From NCBI GenBank assembly GCA_041667545.1, contig JBAYES010000002.1:32001-96000 (forward strand): 64,000 nucleotides of DNA, read 5' to 3'. Source of the DNA: SLID01 sp041667545. GTDB lineage: Bacteria; Omnitrophota; Gorgyraeia; Tantalellales; Tantalellaceae. Under the pieces are notes generated by a model. That model worked only from the letters and a program-made list of their open reading frames with translations. It was not told the DNA's origin and ran no database searches. Made by a program: the position numbers and the translations under genes. Shown in pieces: positions 41,998 to 50,908 of the stretch; position 1 is the stretch's first letter; every line of letters begins with the position of its first letter.

Positions 41998-42211
41998 TAG
42001 GGTTCTGCAAAATAGCTCGTCCACGTCATTGCGAGGGAGCAAAGCGACCGAAGCAACCTTATAACCTATTATATTTATTGAGATTGCTTCGGCCATCTAC
42101 TAAGTCTGCCGAAATCCTGAGCCATGGCATTTATACGATACGAAGGGCTTCGTAACTCACTTCGTTCGTTCCTTGCAAAGACGGTATAAAAGTCCATTTT
42201 GCAGAACTCTA
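41998..42211. repeat. Family B repeat, copy B4, with 22-bp flanking duplication
   Basis: A 214-bp element with ends TAGGGTTCTGC and GCAGAACTCTA. The 22 bases at 41976-41997, which include the end of the cupin gene, are repeated exactly at 42212-42233. It separates the cupin gene from hcp. Confidence 0.9.
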
Positions 42212-42249
42212 GTCATGATAAGGTCATAAGTAAAAAAGGGGAGGTCAAT

Positions 42250-43917
42250 ATGTTTTGCAGACAATGTGAACAGACGGCGTCAGGAACGGGTTGTTCAAAA
42301 CAAGCGGGAGTATGCGGGAAGACGGATGAAACGGCCGTGTTACAGGATCTTCTTATCCATAGTCTGAAGGGAATAGCTATATACGGAAAAGCCGCGAGGG
42401 ACTCAGGGATAAAAGACGAGTCCGTGGACAGATTTATGATGGAGGGCCTCTTCAGCACTATTACCAATGTAGACTTTGATCCTGAAAGGCTGAAACAACT
42501 TCTTCTGAAGGCTTACAAGATAAAGGAAAAGATAATGGCAGACCTTGACGGAGCGGATAAAGGAAAATCCGGAAAGGTCCTTTCGGGAAAGACCGGTACG
42601 GCGGCGCTCTGGAAACCGTCGGATTCGCTGAGCGGCCTTGTAGAGCAGGGAAGGAAAGTCGGGATAAAGTTTCCCGAAGGAATATCCGAAGATGTAAGAA
42701 GCTTGAGGGAGATAATCCTTTATGGAATCAAGGGAATGGCGGCCTATGCCGACCATGCGGCTGTTCTGGGAAGAACGGATGATGAAGTGAGCGGGTTCTT
42801 TTATGAAGCGCTTTCGGCAATAACCGACGATTCCCTGTCAGTGGATGAACTTGTGGGGCTTGTTCTTAAGGTTGGAGAGGTAAATCTTAAATGCATGGAA
42901 ATGCTGGATAGCGCGCATACTTCCAGATTCGGACATCCTGTGCCCACCAAGGTATATCTGGGGGCGAAAAAGGGTCCCGCAATACTTATTTCCGGACATG
43001 ATCTCTTTGATCTTGAAACTCTTCTTGAGCAGACCAAAGACAAGGGGATAAATGTTTATACGCACGGTGAGATGCTTCCCGCGCACGGGTATCCGGAACT
43101 TAAAAAATACAAAAATTTTGCGGGACATTTTGGCGGAGCATGGCAGGACCAGCAGAAAGAGTTTCCTTCTTTCCCCGGAGCTATACTTTTCACGACTAAT
43201 TGTATACAAAAGCCGCTTGACTCCTACAAGGACAGGGTTTTTACCACCGGTCTTGTGGCATGGCCTGATATCGCCCATATACCGGACGGTCAGGGCGGTA
43301 AGAAGGATTTTTCACCCGTTATCAAGAAAGCCCTGGCATCCGAGGGGTATAAAGAGGATGTTGAGGGCAAAGAGATAACCGTGGGTTTCGCGCATAATGC
43401 CGTTCTGGGTGTGGCCGACAAGGTGGTAGATCTTGTCAAGGCGGGCAAAATAAAAAGGTTTTTCCTGATAGGCGGATGCGACGGCGCCAAGTCCGGGCGG
43501 AACTACTATACGGAATTCGCGGAGAAGGTCCCTAAGGACTGCGTAATTATAACGCTTGCCTGCGGCAAATTCAGGTTCAACAAGCTTGAGTTTGGGGATA
43601 TAGAGGGAATACCACGTCTATTGGATTGCGGGCAGTGCAATGATGCTTATTCAGCCATAAAGATAGCTTCGGCCCTATCAGATGTCTTCAAGTGCTCGGT
43701 GAATGAGCTTCCTCTTTCAATGATACTTTCCTGGTACGAGCAGAAAGCGGTATGTATACTTTTAACGCTTTTTTATCTGGGAATAAAGGGGATCAAGTTA
43801 GGCCCAAGCCTGCCGGCATTTGTTTCCCCGAATGTGCTGAATGTGCTTGTGGACAAGTTCAATATAAGCCCGATATCCACAGTGGACGAGGACCTGAAAT
43901 CCGCGCTGAACGGGTGA
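42250..43917 (+). CDS. hcp: Hybrid cluster protein (hydroxylamine reductase family)
   Basis: A 555-residue iron-sulfur protein implicated in NO and hydroxylamine reduction in anaerobes. The N-terminal cluster motif is MFCRQCEQTASGTGCSKQAG. Hybrid-cluster ligands appear in ISGHDLFDLE, LFTTNCIQKP, GGCDGAKSGRNYY and LACGKFRFNKLEFGD with LLDCGQCNDAYSA. ATG 42250 follows GGGGAGG. The preceding ferredoxin and Rrf2 genes fit an NO-responsive unit. Confidence 0.95.
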   Translation: MFCRQCEQTASGTGCSKQAGVCGKTDETAVLQDLLIHSLKGIAIYGKAARDSGIKDESVDRFMMEGLFSTITNVDFDPERLKQLLLKAYKIKEKIMADLDGADKGKSGKVLSGKTGTAALWKPSDSLSGLVEQGRKVGIKFPEGISEDVRSLREIILYGIKGMAAYADHAAVLGRTDDEVSGFFYEALSAITDDSLSVDELVGLVLKVGEVNLKCMEMLDSAHTSRFGHPVPTKVYLGAKKGPAILISGHDLFDLETLLEQTKDKGINVYTHGEMLPAHGYPELKKYKNFAGHFGGAWQDQQKEFPSFPGAILFTTNCIQKPLDSYKDRVFTTGLVAWPDIAHIPDGQGGKKDFSPVIKKALASEGYKEDVEGKEITVGFAHNAVLGVADKVVDLVKAGKIKRFFLIGGCDGAKSGRNYYTEFAEKVPKDCVIITLACGKFRFNKLEFGDIEGIPRLLDCGQCNDAYSAIKIASALSDVFKCSVNELPLSMILSWYEQKAVCILLTLFYLGIKGIKLGPSLPAFVSPNVLNVLVDKFNISPISTVDEDLKSALNG

Positions 43918-44205
43918 TCGCGTCGTATGTAGCAGAAAGGCAGAACATTTTTATCCTATTCGGCGGCGAATCAGCTCCAGTGCTCTCACACACCCTTCCT
44001 GCCGCCGCAGATGTGACAGGATGGCGGCAAAAAGGGTATGTGATGCGCGCTTCGCTGCTTCGCCTGTTATTTCCACCATCGCGGCGTATGTAGCAGAAAG
44101 GCAGAGCATTTTTATCCTATCCGGCGGCGAATCAGCTCCAGTGCTCTCACACACCCTTTCTGCCGCCGCAGATGTGACAGGATGGCGGCAAAAAGGGAAT
44201 AAGCT
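43918..44205. repeat. Tandem direct duplication of a ~119-bp block
   Basis: The block at 43921-44039 recurs at 44084-44202 with few changes, 163 bases apart, beginning GTATGTAGCAGAAAGGCAG. Each contains CTGCCGCCGCAGATGTGACA. Short open frames on both strands are repeat-derived. With repeat D1 it occupies most of the gene-free interval 43918-44747. Confidence 0.85.
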
Positions 44206-44224
44206 ACGCGCATACTGATTCTAA

Positions 44225-44468
44225 GTAACATTTCAGTCGTACGCAGTAAATTCCCACACCGTCGTCACGAGGAGCCCCCGAAGGGGGCGACGAAGTGATC
44301 TCATAATATGAAAATATTTCGGAGAGGGATTGCTTCGGCTATTTACTAAGTCTGCCGAAATCCTGAGTCATTTCCATAACCACAAGACGAAGGGCTTCAC
44401 CCGCCTTCGGCGGGTTCGCAAAGACGGGCGTGGGGACGCTACATTTCTGCGGAGAACTGAAATGTTAC
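44225..44468. repeat. Family D repeat, copy D1, with 8-bp target duplication
   Basis: A 244-bp element with ends GTAACATTTCAGT and ACTGAAATGTTAC. GATTCTAA directly flanks both ends (44217-44224 and 44469-44476). The interior shares GATTGCTTCGGC and AAGTCTGCCGAAATCCTGAG with family B, but the ends differ. Confidence 0.9.
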
Positions 44469-44476
44469 GATTCTAA

Positions 44477-44747
44477 AGAATGGAACCTTTCGCGAATCTT
44501 CATTAGTATTTCAAAAAGTCAGAAAAATCTCATTGCCGTTTGGTGTAGTTATAGGCAGACTCTATGTATGGTTTAATGCAGCTGGGGAGAAATGGATCTG
44601 TTATATCCCGCATTATGGTGAATATGCGGGTAAGGGGCAACGGCTTAAGAGGGCGAGAAAGCGCCTTGTCGAGTCGTTTTTATTTGTATGATTAATTATA
44701 TGTTTTAAAAAGTGTGTACTCGAAAGCCGGGTAATTCGGGGAACAGT
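44477..44747. other. Leader region of the 893-aa gene, no gene seen
   Basis: No ORF or RNA family recognised. A hairpin ATATCCCGCATTATGGTGAATATGCGG-like segment (44613-44642) and a GGGCG...CGCCT stem followed by a T-rich stretch (44651-44690) could be regulatory. Confidence 0.35.
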
Positions 44748-47429
44748 ATGGATAAGGCGAGAGGAAATAATATTTTTCGGGAAGGTCTCCGGATCTTAAG
44801 AAAAACGGGAGTGGTTTTTCTTTCGGGTATCTTTTTAATGACGACATCGGCGTCTTTTGTTTCGGGATCCGTGGATATAGAGGGCTCTTCTTCGGTAATG
44901 CCGGATCTTTTGCGGCCGGAAAGTCAATATTCTTTGCTTGATGTCGACACTTTTACGATCCCTCCTCATCTCGGAGAAGTAAGGTTTTCCCATAAAGGGG
45001 ATTCCGCGCGAATAGTTGTTCACGTTCAGGACGCGCATTGTAATTATTTCGCGCAAACAAAGATAGCCGACATTATAGATTATCTGAACAAAGAGTACGG
45101 AATATGCATGCTGAATGTTGAAGGCGGCGCGGGAGATTATGATCTTTCGGCTTTCACAAGCATATCCGGATCCGAGATACGCCGGGAAGTGGCCGAGTAT
45201 TTCGTTAAAAGAGGGGAAGTCAACGGCGCGGAGCTTTATGCCATAAATAACCCCGATGATGTCCTGTTGTGGGGCATAGAGGACAAAGATCTTTACCTGA
45301 AGAACCTTAAGGTATATCGGGACTCTCTGGCATATAAGAGTGAAGTTGACGAGTATCTTAAGAGTTTAAGGCATATTTTCAACAACCTTAAGAGGCATAT
45401 ATTTCCTGACGAACTGCTTAAGATAGATATGGCCTATAACTCGTATAAGGCCGGCAAAATGGATTTCAAAAAATACCTGGATTTTATTATTTCTACGGCC
45501 AGGGGCAGGGGGTTGTCCGTTAAGAAATATCCCAATGTTTATCTTATATCCCAGGCCATAGAACAGGAATCGGGGGTTGATTTCAAACGGGCCAATGCGG
45601 AAAGGTCGGTACTTGTAGACAAGATAAAAGGCATTTTGTCACGGAACGAAATGGAAGAACTTATCTCAAAGACCGTGGAGTTCAGGACAAAGCGTATGTC
45701 GGTAAAAGATTTTTATAATTATCTTCTCAGAAAAGCCAGAGAATGCGGCTTTGATACCTCCGACTATCCGGCTCTCTCAAGCTACATAGTCTATGTTTCT
45801 CTTTTCGAGGCGGTAGATTCTTTTTATGTTATGGAAGAGCTGGATATGATGGAGGCCGAGATAAAAGAGCCTTTATACCGGAAAGAAAGTGAACGCGCTC
45901 TTGACCGTCTTTCCCGAAATCTTGCTCTTATGAGCAATATTTTTGAATTGCTTCTTACGAAGAATGATTTTGCCTATTACAGGGATAACAGGGAGTTGTT
46001 CCGCATACGAAATTTTCTGGGATTCATAGAAAGAGAGGCGCCGGCTTTCGGTATAACCGCCCGCCCGCCGAGGGAAGTATGGGCTTTGGACAAGTATATC
46101 GACGATATAATCGAATTTTACAAAATATCTTTTGAAAGAGACGAGGCTTTTATCCGTAATATGCGTTTTGCCGCGGCGCCCGAAGGCAGAGAAGCCGCGC
46201 TCATAATGACTGGAGGGTTCCACTCCGAGAATCTTTCCGAGCTTTTCAGGAGAGAAGGGTATTCGTATGTTTCCATAATGCCCAAGTTCACTTCCGAAGA
46301 AGATTATGACAATCCGTATTTCGCCATTCTTGCCGGCCAGACCGCCGATATCCAGCAAATGCTCCGATCCGCCCTGGCCGAATCGGCAATGCTGCAGGTG
46401 GTCAGCCTGCTTAATACAGATCCGGATATGGCCAAGAAGTTCTACGGGGCTTCCGACGCGGTTGATAATTTCAAACTGGCTGTGGATGTAGTCACGTACT
46501 TAAGGGTAAGCTCCGGAACTTTGGCGGGTGTTGATATTCTGGGGATAAAAAGTGTTACGGATGAAGGGATTATAAAGCTCGAAATAACGACTACTTCAAG
46601 AGAAAAACCTAAGATATTAGTATCGCCCGAAGACATGTTCAAAGCGAAAAGGTCAACCGTGGAATCGGACGAACCTTCCGAAAAAGTTCTTTCCCTTTCA
46701 GATGTCGGCGTGACTGACGGTATAGTGTCGGCCATCTCCGGACTTATGAGGAATTTCCAGTCGCATGACCATCCCAATGTAAATGTTATAGGGCTGTCGA
46801 ATGAAGAGTATGAGATAGAGGCAAGTTATACGCAGAATATGCGTAACGAGATTGGGCGTTCCGTAAGAAGTGATACAGGGAATCCCAACTACCACGAAAT
46901 TTTTTATAATCGCGACGCTGACCAGGACGAAATAAGTAAGCAAATAACCGGGGGGATGAATTCTTTTACGGAAAATCTGAGCAAAGATCAAAAACAGCAG
47001 CTACGGGTGGTCATATTTTCTGATGGAGAGGATCTTGGGGATAAGAGTGAAAAAATTAAAAATGATATTGTATCTCTTGTGGGAGAGAAAGCAATAGTGG
47101 GCGTTGTAGGGGCAGAATTCCGGGGTAAATACGGGGAAAGATTTTCACGTGTTGCTTTGGCATATTTGGGAATGGGCTTTATGGAAAGGAACAGAGCCCC
47201 GGAGGGTTCCGAACTTGAAAAAGCCATAACAGAAAGTCTTCGCAGCGTACTTTTACAGATGACGGGGAAAAATTCCAATATTGTTCAAGCCAAGATTAAC
47301 GAAATGGGCATAGAATCTTTTATGAGAGAGGTATTGTTAGGAAAGTTCATTATACCCATAAAGAAAATAAACTACGAAAACATAAGAGCGTTCATCGCGG
47401 CAGAAAAAGAGATACTAAGGTCGTTGTAA
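44748..47429 (+). CDS. Large exported protein with HVQDAH motif, function unknown
   Basis: An 893-residue protein with an N-terminal signal or anchor segment (TGVVFLSGIFLMTTSASFVSG). Around residues 90-130 it has IVVHVQDAHCNYFAQTKIA and MLNVEGGAGDYD, and near residue 490 ALIMTGGFHSENL. The Gln-Asp-His, Glu-Gly-Gly and Gly-Gly-Phe-His elements are reminiscent of the EreA/ChaN/TraB-type hydrolase-like fold, but this is a weak guess. The C-terminal third looks like a separate alpha/beta domain (QLRVVIFSDGEDLGDKSEK). ATG 44748 after GGGGAA is preferred to GTG 44712. Confidence 0.6.
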   Translation: MDKARGNNIFREGLRILRKTGVVFLSGIFLMTTSASFVSGSVDIEGSSSVMPDLLRPESQYSLLDVDTFTIPPHLGEVRFSHKGDSARIVVHVQDAHCNYFAQTKIADIIDYLNKEYGICMLNVEGGAGDYDLSAFTSISGSEIRREVAEYFVKRGEVNGAELYAINNPDDVLLWGIEDKDLYLKNLKVYRDSLAYKSEVDEYLKSLRHIFNNLKRHIFPDELLKIDMAYNSYKAGKMDFKKYLDFIISTARGRGLSVKKYPNVYLISQAIEQESGVDFKRANAERSVLVDKIKGILSRNEMEELISKTVEFRTKRMSVKDFYNYLLRKARECGFDTSDYPALSSYIVYVSLFEAVDSFYVMEELDMMEAEIKEPLYRKESERALDRLSRNLALMSNIFELLLTKNDFAYYRDNRELFRIRNFLGFIEREAPAFGITARPPREVWALDKYIDDIIEFYKISFERDEAFIRNMRFAAAPEGREAALIMTGGFHSENLSELFRREGYSYVSIMPKFTSEEDYDNPYFAILAGQTADIQQMLRSALAESAMLQVVSLLNTDPDMAKKFYGASDAVDNFKLAVDVVTYLRVSSGTLAGVDILGIKSVTDEGIIKLEITTTSREKPKILVSPEDMFKAKRSTVESDEPSEKVLSLSDVGVTDGIVSAISGLMRNFQSHDHPNVNVIGLSNEEYEIEASYTQNMRNEIGRSVRSDTGNPNYHEIFYNRDADQDEISKQITGGMNSFTENLSKDQKQQLRVVIFSDGEDLGDKSEKIKNDIVSLVGEKAIVGVVGAEFRGKYGERFSRVALAYLGMGFMERNRAPEGSELEKAITESLRSVLLQMTGKNSNIVQAKINEMGIESFMREVLLGKFIIPIKKINYENIRAFIAAEKEILRSL

Positions 47430-47536
47430 TCGAATTCCGGCGTCCCCTGAAACAATGTGTCATCATTTTTTCTTTTTTCATTCTTTTATCCCGCGGGTAT
47501 ATGTGTATAATGAACGTATACAAAGAACCGGAGGGC

Positions 47537-48481
47537 ATGATGAAATACAGAAAACTTGGCAAGACGGGTATTGACGTTTCGGAAATATGTCTTGGCACAT
47601 GGGTGTTTGGCGGAGATCTTTGGGGAGAGGTGGATGATAATGTGTCCGAGACTGTTGTAAGAGCGGCCATAGACCTGGGGGTAAACTTTATTGACACGGC
47701 TCCCATTTATGGAGCGGGCAGGTCGGAGTCTGTTATAGGCAAGGCCATAAAGGGAAGGCGCGATGAAGTTGTATTAGCCACAAAATGCGGACTGAAACCG
47801 AAAGGAAAGGGCATAGAAGTCGATCTCAGCTGTGAGTTCATAAGGGAAGACCTGGAGAACTCCCTTAAGCGGATGGGGGTAGAGACAATAGATCTTTATC
47901 AGTGCCACTGGCCCGACAAAAAAACGCCTTTTGATGAGACTTTCCGCGAGCTCAAGAAATTCGTAAGAGAAGGTAAAATAAAACATATCGGAATATCTAA
48001 TTTTGACGCTGATGAAACGACGGCCGCTTTGGAAAGGGCGGAGATAGTTTCAAATCAGGTGCAATATTCGATTCTTGATAGAAGCGTGGAAGAAGAGCTT
48101 TTCCCGGTACTTAATGAGCGAAAAGTTTCACTGCTCCCTTACGGCATTCTCGGCGGGGGCATACTTACAGGTAAATACCGTACACCTCCGGAAGTGAAAC
48201 CGGGGGATGTTAAGGATTTTTTCTATAAATTCTATAAAGAGCCGGAGTGGAGCAGGGTAATGAAGCTGGTTGCCGTAATGGACAAGATAGCCGAAGAGCA
48301 TGACGCTTCAGATTCTCATGTCGCCATAAACTGGATGCTATGGCATAAAGAGGCCGCGAGTTGTATAGTCGGATGCCGGACACCGGAGCAGCTGAAAGAG
48401 AATATAAAAGCCCTGGACTGGAACCTCTCCGCCCGCGACGCCCAGGAACTCGACCAAATAAGCCGCAAAATATCGATATAG
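47537..48481 (+). CDS. Aldo/keto reductase
   Basis: A 314-residue NADPH-dependent oxidoreductase with the AKR signature: catalytic Asp/Tyr in FIDTAPIYGAGRSE, Lys in ATKCGLK and His in LYQCHWPD; NADPH-binding GCRTPEQLKENIKA lies near the end. GGAGGGC precedes adjacent ATGs at 47537 and 47540. A TATAAT at 47506-47511 may be its -10 element. Substrate unknown. Confidence 0.9.
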   Translation: MMKYRKLGKTGIDVSEICLGTWVFGGDLWGEVDDNVSETVVRAAIDLGVNFIDTAPIYGAGRSESVIGKAIKGRRDEVVLATKCGLKPKGKGIEVDLSCEFIREDLENSLKRMGVETIDLYQCHWPDKKTPFDETFRELKKFVREGKIKHIGISNFDADETTAALERAEIVSNQVQYSILDRSVEEELFPVLNERKVSLLPYGILGGGILTGKYRTPPEVKPGDVKDFFYKFYKEPEWSRVMKLVAVMDKIAEEHDASDSHVAINWMLWHKEAASCIVGCRTPEQLKENIKALDWNLSARDAQELDQISRKISI

Positions 48482-48502
48482 GGGCACATTGCGATGTGCC
48501 CC
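48481..48502. terminator. Hairpin after the aldo/keto reductase gene
   Basis: GGGGCACAT-TGCG-ATGTGCCCC forms a 9-bp tetraloop hairpin immediately after the stop codon. No T tract follows. Confidence 0.5.
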
Positions 48503-48534
48503 TGCAGAAGGAAACCATCCCGTATTTGACGCAA

Positions 48535-48693
48535 ACAGGTGGACACCTTGTGTGCTTTCTCGCTGGTTTTAACCGCCCCTTCGGGGGCGCAAAAGTTGGC
48601 TCTAAGCCTGGATTCATACAAGACCGAGCGAACTTTTGCTCGGTTAAAAAGGCTTCGAAAACACACAAGGTGCCCACCTGTAACTATGGGCAA
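48535..48693. repeat. Family C repeat, well-preserved copy
   Basis: Outer inverted repeats ACAGGTGGACACCTTGTGTG and CACACAAGGTGCCCACCTGT bound ~159 bp containing CTCGCTGGTTTTAACC, GCCCCTTCGGGGGC and AAAAGTTGGCTCTAAGCC. The two arms differ by compensating or tolerated changes. Related to 24841-25019. Confidence 0.8.
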
Positions 48694-48839
48694 AGATGCA
48701 TAATATGTGATGTTAGTCGAAATCGTTCCATGGGTTCAGATTTCGTTGGAATGTTGCTGCGGCATCGGAACAGTATCAACCCTATTAGAGTCACATAACA
48801 TACCGTATTATCGATAGGCCATCTTGTACATCAGTGTTA

Positions 48840-49003
48840 TTGGCACAGGGGTCTGGTGTTCCCGGAGAGGGCGTCGGACGACTGAGCGGGCATGGTCCCC
48901 GAAGGCACGGGCCTTCGGGGGAGCGAAGGAGTCCGTCGAGCGAAGATCTTCTCGCTGGGAAGATCGAGCGTCCCTCGCAGGGAATGCCAGACTCCTGTGC
49001 CAA
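48840..49003 (-). repeat. Family A repeat, copy A3
   Basis: Outer stem TTGGCACAGG/CCTGTGCCAA, side hairpin GATCTT/AAGATC and apical stem CCCCGAAGGC/GCCTTCGGGG. All three stems are paired but with bases different from other copies. It makes up most of the gene-free interval between the aldo/keto reductase and the GH1 gene. Confidence 0.88.
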
Positions 49004-49038
49004 GATACCATCTATATTACGGATACTGCGGTATGTTA

Positions 49039-50331
49039 TTATTCTTCCCGGGCATTCGGTAGGCCTGTTTGTATTATTTTTGAGTAGTATTCCGCGGAGG
49101 GGCGTATCCGTCGTTTCTGGGTCTCGAAGTCCACTTCTATGAGTCCGAATTTTTTGCTGTATCCCGAGTCCCATTCGAAATTATCAAGCAGGGACCAGTG
49201 AAGATAACCCTTTACCGGGATGCCTTCGTTTATAGCCTTCATGATCGAGGTGAGATGATCTCTTATGTATATTTTTCGTTTTTCATCGTCTCTTGCGGCT
49301 ATGCCGTTTTCTGTGACAATGATAGGCAGACAGTATTTAGAAAAGCTTTTCGCCGCTTCATAAAGCCCTTCGGGATATACTTCCCATCCCATATCGGTAA
49401 TTTCCCGTTTGCCGGCCCGGGGAGGCGGGGAAACAACTTCTCCGAAAGGATTCTTTAAAATATCTCTGCCTCCTCTAATGAACTGACGAAAGTAATAGTT
49501 AAGTCCTATAAAATCGAGCGTGTCCGAAGATAACAGTTTTTCTCCCTTAAGGGGGCCGAACCCTATTTTGCCTTTTATAAGAGAAGATATAAAAGCGTGG
49601 TTGTGGAAACTATTTCTCGCGTGCGCCGCGTATCGGTCCAAGGGAGAAAGGAGGGAATAGGGATGAAAAGCGGTAACGGCTTTTGCTACACCGACGCGCG
49701 CGGTTTTGCCGGCATTCTCTTTTATGGACGCGTAAGCGAGCGCATGAGAACGAAGCATGTTGCTGAGTACGTTGAGCGCCTCGTTAAAATCTTTATGGCA
49801 GGGCGGCCATTGGCCCCAAAAGTAAGCGAGGATGGCGAGTATATTAGGTTCGTTTATTGTTATCCAGTAATTTGTTCGGGTGCCCAGCGTACGCGCGGCT
49901 TTCTCGGCAAAACGCCTGAAGATATCGGGCGAACCCGGATAAAGCCAGCCGCCTTTTTCGGAAAGCCATAAGGGTAAAGTAAAGTGATGCAGAGTAAGTA
50001 TGGGCTCGATATCATTTTTAAAAAGCTCATCCAGGACTTGCTTATAATGGTCCCATGCCTTTTCGTTCCATACCCCCTCAGCGGGTTCAAGCCTGCTCCA
50101 CTCAATGCCAAGCCTATGCGCGTTGTGCGACAGAGCTTTTGCTATAGCGAGGTCTTCCTTGTAAAGATCGTAATGGCGGCAGGCGTCGCCGCAATTTTCA
50201 TGGCCGGTTTCCTTTTCCCATTTTGACCAATCGCAATTAAGGTTCCCGCCTTCCACTTGATATGCGCTTGTAGACGCTCCCCACAAAAAATCATCCGGGA
50301 ATTTGTTATGCATGTAACGAGTATACCTCAT
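49039..50331 (-). CDS. Glycoside hydrolase family 1 beta-glucosidase-like enzyme
   Basis: A 430-residue TIM-barrel glycosidase: N-terminal FPDDFLWGASTSAYQVEG, acid/base Glu in TINEPN, nucleophile Glu in IVTENG and LHWSLLDNFEWDSGY near the end. It hydrolyses beta-linked glucosides or related sugars; no signal peptide, so intracellular. It is the only minus-strand gene I call in the window and is bordered by repeats on both sides, so it may be a separate insertion. The start may be ATG 50331 or the internal ATG at 50313 (MHNKFPDDF). Confidence 0.93.
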   Translation of the reverse strand: MRYTRYMHNKFPDDFLWGASTSAYQVEGGNLNCDWSKWEKETGHENCGDACRHYDLYKEDLAIAKALSHNAHRLGIEWSRLEPAEGVWNEKAWDHYKQVLDELFKNDIEPILTLHHFTLPLWLSEKGGWLYPGSPDIFRRFAEKAARTLGTRTNYWITINEPNILAILAYFWGQWPPCHKDFNEALNVLSNMLRSHALAYASIKENAGKTARVGVAKAVTAFHPYSLLSPLDRYAAHARNSFHNHAFISSLIKGKIGFGPLKGEKLLSSDTLDFIGLNYYFRQFIRGGRDILKNPFGEVVSPPPRAGKREITDMGWEVYPEGLYEAAKSFSKYCLPIIVTENGIAARDDEKRKIYIRDHLTSIMKAINEGIPVKGYLHWSLLDNFEWDSGYSKKFGLIEVDFETQKRRIRPSAEYYSKIIQTGLPNAREE

Positions 50332-50401
50332 TTTTTGTTTTCATCAAGATGCGAGGGACACTTGTTTTGTCTCGCGGCTTATTACAAAGAGGGAGCCTCT
50401 T

Positions 50402-50592
50402 TGCTACAAGGGTCTGGCATTCCCTGCGAGGTACGCAAAGATCTTCCCAGCGAGAAGATCTTTGCTCGACGGACGACCTCGCTCCCCCTATGGCCCGTGC
50501 CATCCCTTCGCTCGGTTTCGCTCAGGACACCGAGGGGACCGTGCCCGCTCGGTCGTCCAACGCCCTCTTCGGGAATACCAGACCCTTGCAGC
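50402..50592 (+). repeat. Family A repeat, copy A4
   Basis: Ends GCTACAAGGGTCTGGCATTCCC and GGGAATACCAGACCCTTGCAGC; side hairpin AAAGATCTT/AAGATCTTT. Its apical region carries an extra CCTTCGCTCGGTTTCGCTCA segment, shared with copy A2. Confidence 0.88.
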
Positions 50593-50594
50593 TG

Positions 50595-50776
50595 GTAACA
50601 TTTCAGTTTTCCGCGGAAATGTAGTGTCCCCGCGCCCGTCTTTGCGAACCCGCCGAAGGTGGGTGAAGCAATCCCTCTCTGAAATATTTTCATATTATGA
50701 GATCACTTCGTCGCCCCCTTCGGGGGCTCCTCGTGACGACGGCGCGGGAATTTACTGCGGAGAACTGAGGTGATAC
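50595..50776. repeat. Family D repeat, copy D2, abutting copy A4
   Basis: Starts GTAACATTTCAG and ends CTGAGGTGATAC; the interior is an inverted, shortened match of D1. AGCTG occurs on both sides (before 50595 and after 50776), so D2 may have inserted at the edge of the family A copy. Confidence 0.8.
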
Positions 50777-50823
50777 TGTAGCTGCAACACTCCGATCGAT
50801 ATATGCAGAAAAATAAAAAAATA

Positions 50824-50851
50824 TTGACAAAAAATAAAAAAATGATAGAAT
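50824..50851 (+). promoter_or_regulatory. Promoter of the secreted propeller-like gene
   Basis: TTGACA (50824-50829), 16-base A-rich spacer, TAGAAT (50846-50851), about 58 bases before the start codon. Confidence 0.72.
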
Positions 50852-50908
50852 TCAGAATTGTGAAGGGTGTGGTTTTTTTGTGAAACGAAATAAAAAGAAG
50901 GAGAAAAT

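Noticed and set aside
43752..44093. Plus-strand open frame of 113 codons overlapping the end of hcp
   Set aside because: Out of frame with hcp and continuing into duplicated non-coding sequence, with no ribosome site.
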